From Bacteroidota bacterium (GTDB lineage: Bacteria; Bacteroidota; Bacteroidia; Flavobacteriales; Flavobacteriaceae): DNA of 64,000 nucleotides. Numbering within the stretch: the stretch's first letter is position 1; every line of letters starts with the position of its first letter. The position numbers and the translations under genes are program-made. The stretch is from positions 372,001-436,000 of the forward strand of contig JAIUNZ010000001.1 in assembly GCA_020161455.1 (NCBI GenBank), given 5' to 3'. This document shows, piece by piece, positions 60,903-64,000 of the stretch. Under the pieces are notes generated by a model. The model worked only from the letters and a program-made list of their open reading frames with translations, had not been told where the DNA came from and ran no database searches.

Positions 60903-63575
60903 TTGCAAAGAAACTTATTTTATATCGTTTTTTTAACAATCTTCCTAACATTAGGAAAAGGGAAAAGCTATTCGCAAGAAATACCTAAAAGCTCCACTTC
61001 TTTTCCTGCTAAAAATCAAACAAATAAAGAAGAAACGGCTCCCATTATTGAAGAAAACTTGGTGGTTACTGATACCGTAAAAATGGATTCTATAATCAAA
61101 AAGAAACCGATTATAGAAAGTAAAATTAGAAGAAAAGCGGTTGATTATGAAAAAATAAATCAAAAGAAAAAACAAATTACGCTCTATAATCAAGCAGAAG
61201 TCTATTATCAAGACATCGAGTTAAAATCGGGAATAATTGTTATTGATTATCAAAAAAATGAAGTTTATGCCGGGAGGATTAAGGATTCTACAGGTAACTA
61301 TATACAACATCCTGTTTTCAAACAAGGTGCTAACGTTATTGAACCCGATTCTATCCGATTTAATTTTAAAACTAAAAAAGCAAAGGTTTGGAATTCGAGA
61401 ACTGAACAAGGTGAATTTAGAGTAAAAGCCGCAGAAACAAAGCGCGAAAACGACTCTGTTTATTATATGAAAGGTGCTCGTTTTACTACCGCAAAAGACA
61501 TTGATGACCCTGAATATTATTTTCAAACGAACAAAGTAAAATTTGTTCCAGGAAAAAAAATTGTAGTAGGCTTGACCAACATGGTTATTGCCGATGTGCC
61601 AACGCCAATTGCTTTACCTTTTGCCTTTTTTCCGATGACCGAAACCAGCAAATCGGGAATCATCATGCCAACGTATAACGATAGTAATCTCAGAGGATTT
61701 TCATTGCAAAATGGTGGTTACTATTTTGCTCTAAGTGATAGTTATGATTTGTCTGCTCTTGGTGATTATTACACCAACGGTAGTTATGGAATGCGTCTTC
61801 AAAGCAATTATGCCAAACGGTATAAATTTAATGGAAACTTAAATCTTCGTTACGAAAACCTAGTCAGTAGCGAACGTGGTTTTCCTGATTATTCGCGAAC
61901 TACTATTTACAATATTCAATGGTCGCATGCCCAAGATGCTAAATCAAATCCGAGTTCTCGCTTTTCGGCATCTGTAAATTTGGGAAGTAGCCAATATTTT
62001 AGGCAGTCGGTAAACCAAATTAACAATGGTTCACAATTAAACAATACTTTGAGTTCATCTATTTCTTATTCCAAGACTTTTAATTCGGTGCCACAAGTCA
62101 ATCTTTCTTTAACAGCTACCCACCAACAAAACACTAATACGCAAGAGATAAATATGACATTGCCTACATTGCAAGCTAGCGTTGATAGGGTTTTCCCTTT
62201 TGCACCAAAAGACGGTATCAAAAAAGGTTTTATCAAAAACATCAATTTTCAGTATAACTTAAGAGGAGAAAACAGAATTCACACTTATGATTCGTTGTTT
62301 TTTAAACCCGAAATGTTTCGCGATGCTAAAATAGGCTTTCAACATACCATTCCGTTGAGCACCAACTTTAAACTATTTAAGTATTTTAGTGCCACTTCAT
62401 CGGTAAATTATAATGAGGTTTGGTATTTTAAGACCATTCAAAAAGAATATGTAGCTTCTCAAAATACTGTAGTTGATACTGAAATTCCAGGTTTTGATGC
62501 TTTCCGCACTTATTCGTTTTCAACTGGAGTTGGAACCACTATTTATGGAACATTTAATTTTAAAAAAGGTAAAAAATTACAAGCCATTCGCCATGTGATG
62601 CGTCCTAACGTGACTTATAGCTATACGCCTAGCTTTTCTAACTATTATGACACTTATGATCCTGATGGAAGTGGTACTATTCGAAAAGACTACACTCGTT
62701 TTGATGGAGGCATCTTTGGAGCACCTGGAAAAAACATGTCGAACATTATGAGTTTTAGTCTTAACAATACAATTGAAGCTAAAGTAACCGACAAAGATTC
62801 GACCAAAACAGAGGCTAGAAAAATCATGTTGCTAAATAATTTAAACTTTTCGACAAGTTATGATCTTTCTGCCGATTCGTTAAGATTAGCACCTATGCGA
62901 ATTAGTGCAGGAACCCAACTGTTTAAACAGAAGCTTGACATCAATTTTGCCACAACCCTTGACCCATATGCCATCAACAATACTGGTAGGAGAATTGATA
63001 CTTGGAATATTGACAACGGAGGAAGTTTGTTCCGAATGACGAGTTCTAATATCACTATGAACTATCGTTTTTCGAGTACCGATTTAGACGAAAAAGAAAA
63101 AAACAAAGCTGGAAAACAAAATGGTGGACGTGAAGACAATCTTTTTGGAAAAAACACAGACTTAAGCGACCGACGGGAAAGCCAATTTGGCGAGGAGGAC
63201 AAAACCGAAGACGAAACACCCACCGAGTTTTTTAAATACAAGTTACCCTTTGACCTAACTTTTGCCTATTCGCTTACGTATTCTAATATTAATAGGGAAA
63301 ACAAAATCACTGGTAACTCCTTGATGGTTTCTATGAATACCGACCTAACGCCAAAATGGAAAATTGGGGTTGCTACGGGTTACGACTTTGTGCAACAAGG
63401 TGTTACTTTTACTCAACTGCGCTTTGAACGCGATTTATTGAGTTGGCGCATGGATTTTAATTGGTCGCCTTTTGGTGAAAATGCTAATTGGGGTTTCTTT
63501 ATCGGAATTAAATCGGGTGTGCTTAGTGATATTAAGTGGGATAAGCAACGATTGCCGGATAGAGTTTTGAGATAA
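60903..63575 (+). CDS. lptD: LPS-assembly protein LptD, Bacteroidota type
   Basis: 890 residues. The N-terminal signal (QRNLFYIVFLTIFLTLGKGKSYS) is followed by an OstA-like beta-jelly-roll (about 110-230; YNQAEVYYQDIELKSGIIVIDYQKNEVYAG) and a large outer-membrane beta-barrel rich in aromatic/polar alternation with GIIMPTYNDSNLRGFSLQNGGYYFALSDSYDL. It inserts lipopolysaccharide into the outer leaflet. The start is TTG at 60903; the frame closes at a TAG 27 bases upstream and no ATG lies between. Some strands near the end (DEKEKNKAGKQNGGRED) are unusually charged, probably a periplasmic turn. Confidence 0.9.
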   Translation: MQRNLFYIVFLTIFLTLGKGKSYSQEIPKSSTSFPAKNQTNKEETAPIIEENLVVTDTVKMDSIIKKKPIIESKIRRKAVDYEKINQKKKQITLYNQAEVYYQDIELKSGIIVIDYQKNEVYAGRIKDSTGNYIQHPVFKQGANVIEPDSIRFNFKTKKAKVWNSRTEQGEFRVKAAETKRENDSVYYMKGARFTTAKDIDDPEYYFQTNKVKFVPGKKIVVGLTNMVIADVPTPIALPFAFFPMTETSKSGIIMPTYNDSNLRGFSLQNGGYYFALSDSYDLSALGDYYTNGSYGMRLQSNYAKRYKFNGNLNLRYENLVSSERGFPDYSRTTIYNIQWSHAQDAKSNPSSRFSASVNLGSSQYFRQSVNQINNGSQLNNTLSSSISYSKTFNSVPQVNLSLTATHQQNTNTQEINMTLPTLQASVDRVFPFAPKDGIKKGFIKNINFQYNLRGENRIHTYDSLFFKPEMFRDAKIGFQHTIPLSTNFKLFKYFSATSSVNYNEVWYFKTIQKEYVASQNTVVDTEIPGFDAFRTYSFSTGVGTTIYGTFNFKKGKKLQAIRHVMRPNVTYSYTPSFSNYYDTYDPDGSGTIRKDYTRFDGGIFGAPGKNMSNIMSFSLNNTIEAKVTDKDSTKTEARKIMLLNNLNFSTSYDLSADSLRLAPMRISAGTQLFKQKLDINFATTLDPYAINNTGRRIDTWNIDNGGSLFRMTSSNITMNYRFSSTDLDEKEKNKAGKQNGGREDNLFGKNTDLSDRRESQFGEEDKTEDETPTEFFKYKLPFDLTFAYSLTYSNINRENKITGNSLMVSMNTDLTPKWKIGVATGYDFVQQGVTFTQLRFERDLLSWRMDFNWSPFGENANWGFFIGIKSGVLSDIKWDKQRLPDRVLR

Positions 63576-63576
63576 A

Positions 63577-63604
63577 TTTAGAGTTTAGAAGTTAGAATTA
63601 TAGA
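63577..63604. repeat. Four-heptamer array before ridA
   Basis: TTTAGAG, TTTAGAA, GTTAGAA and TTATAGA in phase. The array starts 1 base after the lptD stop and ends 10 bases before the ridA ATG. Unlike most arrays it contains G on the coding strand. Confidence 0.75.
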
Positions 63605-63614
63605 ATACTTATTT

Positions 63615-63995
63615 ATGAAAAAAATTATATTTACTGCTAAAGCACCTGCTCCTATTGGACCTTACAATCAAGCGGTTTTAATTAAAGACACGCTTTATAC
63701 TTCTGGACAAATTGCCTTGCATCCTGAAACAATGGAATTGATATTGGACGACATTGAAACGGAAACTAAGCAGGTAATGGAAAACATGAAAGCGGTGCTT
63801 GAAGCTGCCGAAATGACTTTTGAGAACGTTGTAAAAGCAACTATTTTTATCATGAACATGGGTGATTTTGCTAGAATAAACAGTGTTTATGGAAGTTATT
63901 TTGATGAAAAAACTGCTCCTGCCCGAGAAACTGTGCAAGTGGCATGCTTACCCAAAAATGTTAACGTAGAAATCTCTATGATTGCTGTGAAATAA
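63615..63995 (+). CDS. RidA family enamine/imine deaminase
   Basis: 126 residues, standard size. Landmarks are APAPIGPYNQAVLIKDTLYTSGQIALHPET, VVKATIFIMNMGDFARINSVYGSYF and ARETVQVACLPKNVNVEISMIAVK, with the Arg (ARETVQV) that binds the carboxylate of the substrate. RidA proteins hydrolyse reactive 2-aminoacrylate. Complete, ending just inside the window edge. Confidence 0.95.
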   Translation: MKKIIFTAKAPAPIGPYNQAVLIKDTLYTSGQIALHPETMELILDDIETETKQVMENMKAVLEAAEMTFENVVKATIFIMNMGDFARINSVYGSYFDEKTAPARETVQVACLPKNVNVEISMIAVK

Positions 63996-64000
63996 ACCTA

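Overview
The window is a low-GC, gene-dense piece of chromosome from a member of the Bacteroidota, most probably a Flavobacterium or close relative. The evidence is a protein with a type IX secretion (T9SS) C-terminal signal, families typical of the phylum (DUF5683, DUF4295, WbqC, the DUF5684-type signal peptidase I, Bacteroidota LptD), almost no Shine-Dalgarno sequences, and many copies of the Bacteroidota -7 promoter box TAnnTTTG at sensible distances upstream of genes. No rRNA, tRNA, CRISPR array, intact insertion sequence or prophage was seen.

Layout. 1-5353: the 3' part of purL, a small exported protein, a decayed transposase remnant, a methionine-type aminotransferase and a dienoyl-CoA-reductase-like SDR. 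5512-10831: a tight operon parA-parB-DUF5683-dapB-lepB-wbqC-like. 11023-15598 (minus): mutL, two rhomboid proteases and an EEP-family hydrolase. 15949-22287: ribH and a membrane TPR protein (minus), then recF, a rhodanese-thioredoxin lipoprotein, DUF2461, murB, a GNAT and a PaiB-like protein. 22364-33333: two ECF sigma factors, a glycosyltransferase, a TonB protein, serine hydrolases, CvfB-like, PlsC-like and Nudix proteins. 33337-36385 (minus): cinA on its own, then the rpmB-rpmG-DUF4295-ftsY block.

36498-44641 is the most accessory-looking part: seven co-directional genes built around an aromatic acyl-CoA monooxygenase/ene-reductase fusion and a 2-aminobenzoate-type CoA ligase, with a flavin reductase, an SRPBCC protein, a membrane-anchored glutamate-synthase-like FMN/Fe-S enzyme, a 4HBT-type thioesterase and a nitrilase. 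Together they look like a pathway that activates an aromatic acid to its CoA ester and then oxidises and reduces the ring. 44734-60768 (minus) holds a CDF transporter with a metal-binding N-terminus, a PNGase-F-like T9SS protein, an ABC-F ATPase, a NagZ-type/beta-lactamase fusion, a pair of Fe-S redox proteins, an MCE/MlaD protein and two tandem cell-wall amidases. 60903-63995 (plus) holds lptD and ridA.

The most unusual non-coding signal is a set of short arrays of degenerate 7-bp words at eleven places, plus two arrays of about 10 bp. Most end within 1-14 bp of a start codon and, read in the direction of the gene, most are nearly free of G. One array lies in frame inside purL. A pair of hairpins sharing a CTTTCGGCAAG core and a degenerate 20-bp tandem repeat are further unexplained intergenic structures. 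Motif positions come from reading the sequence by eye; no database search was run.
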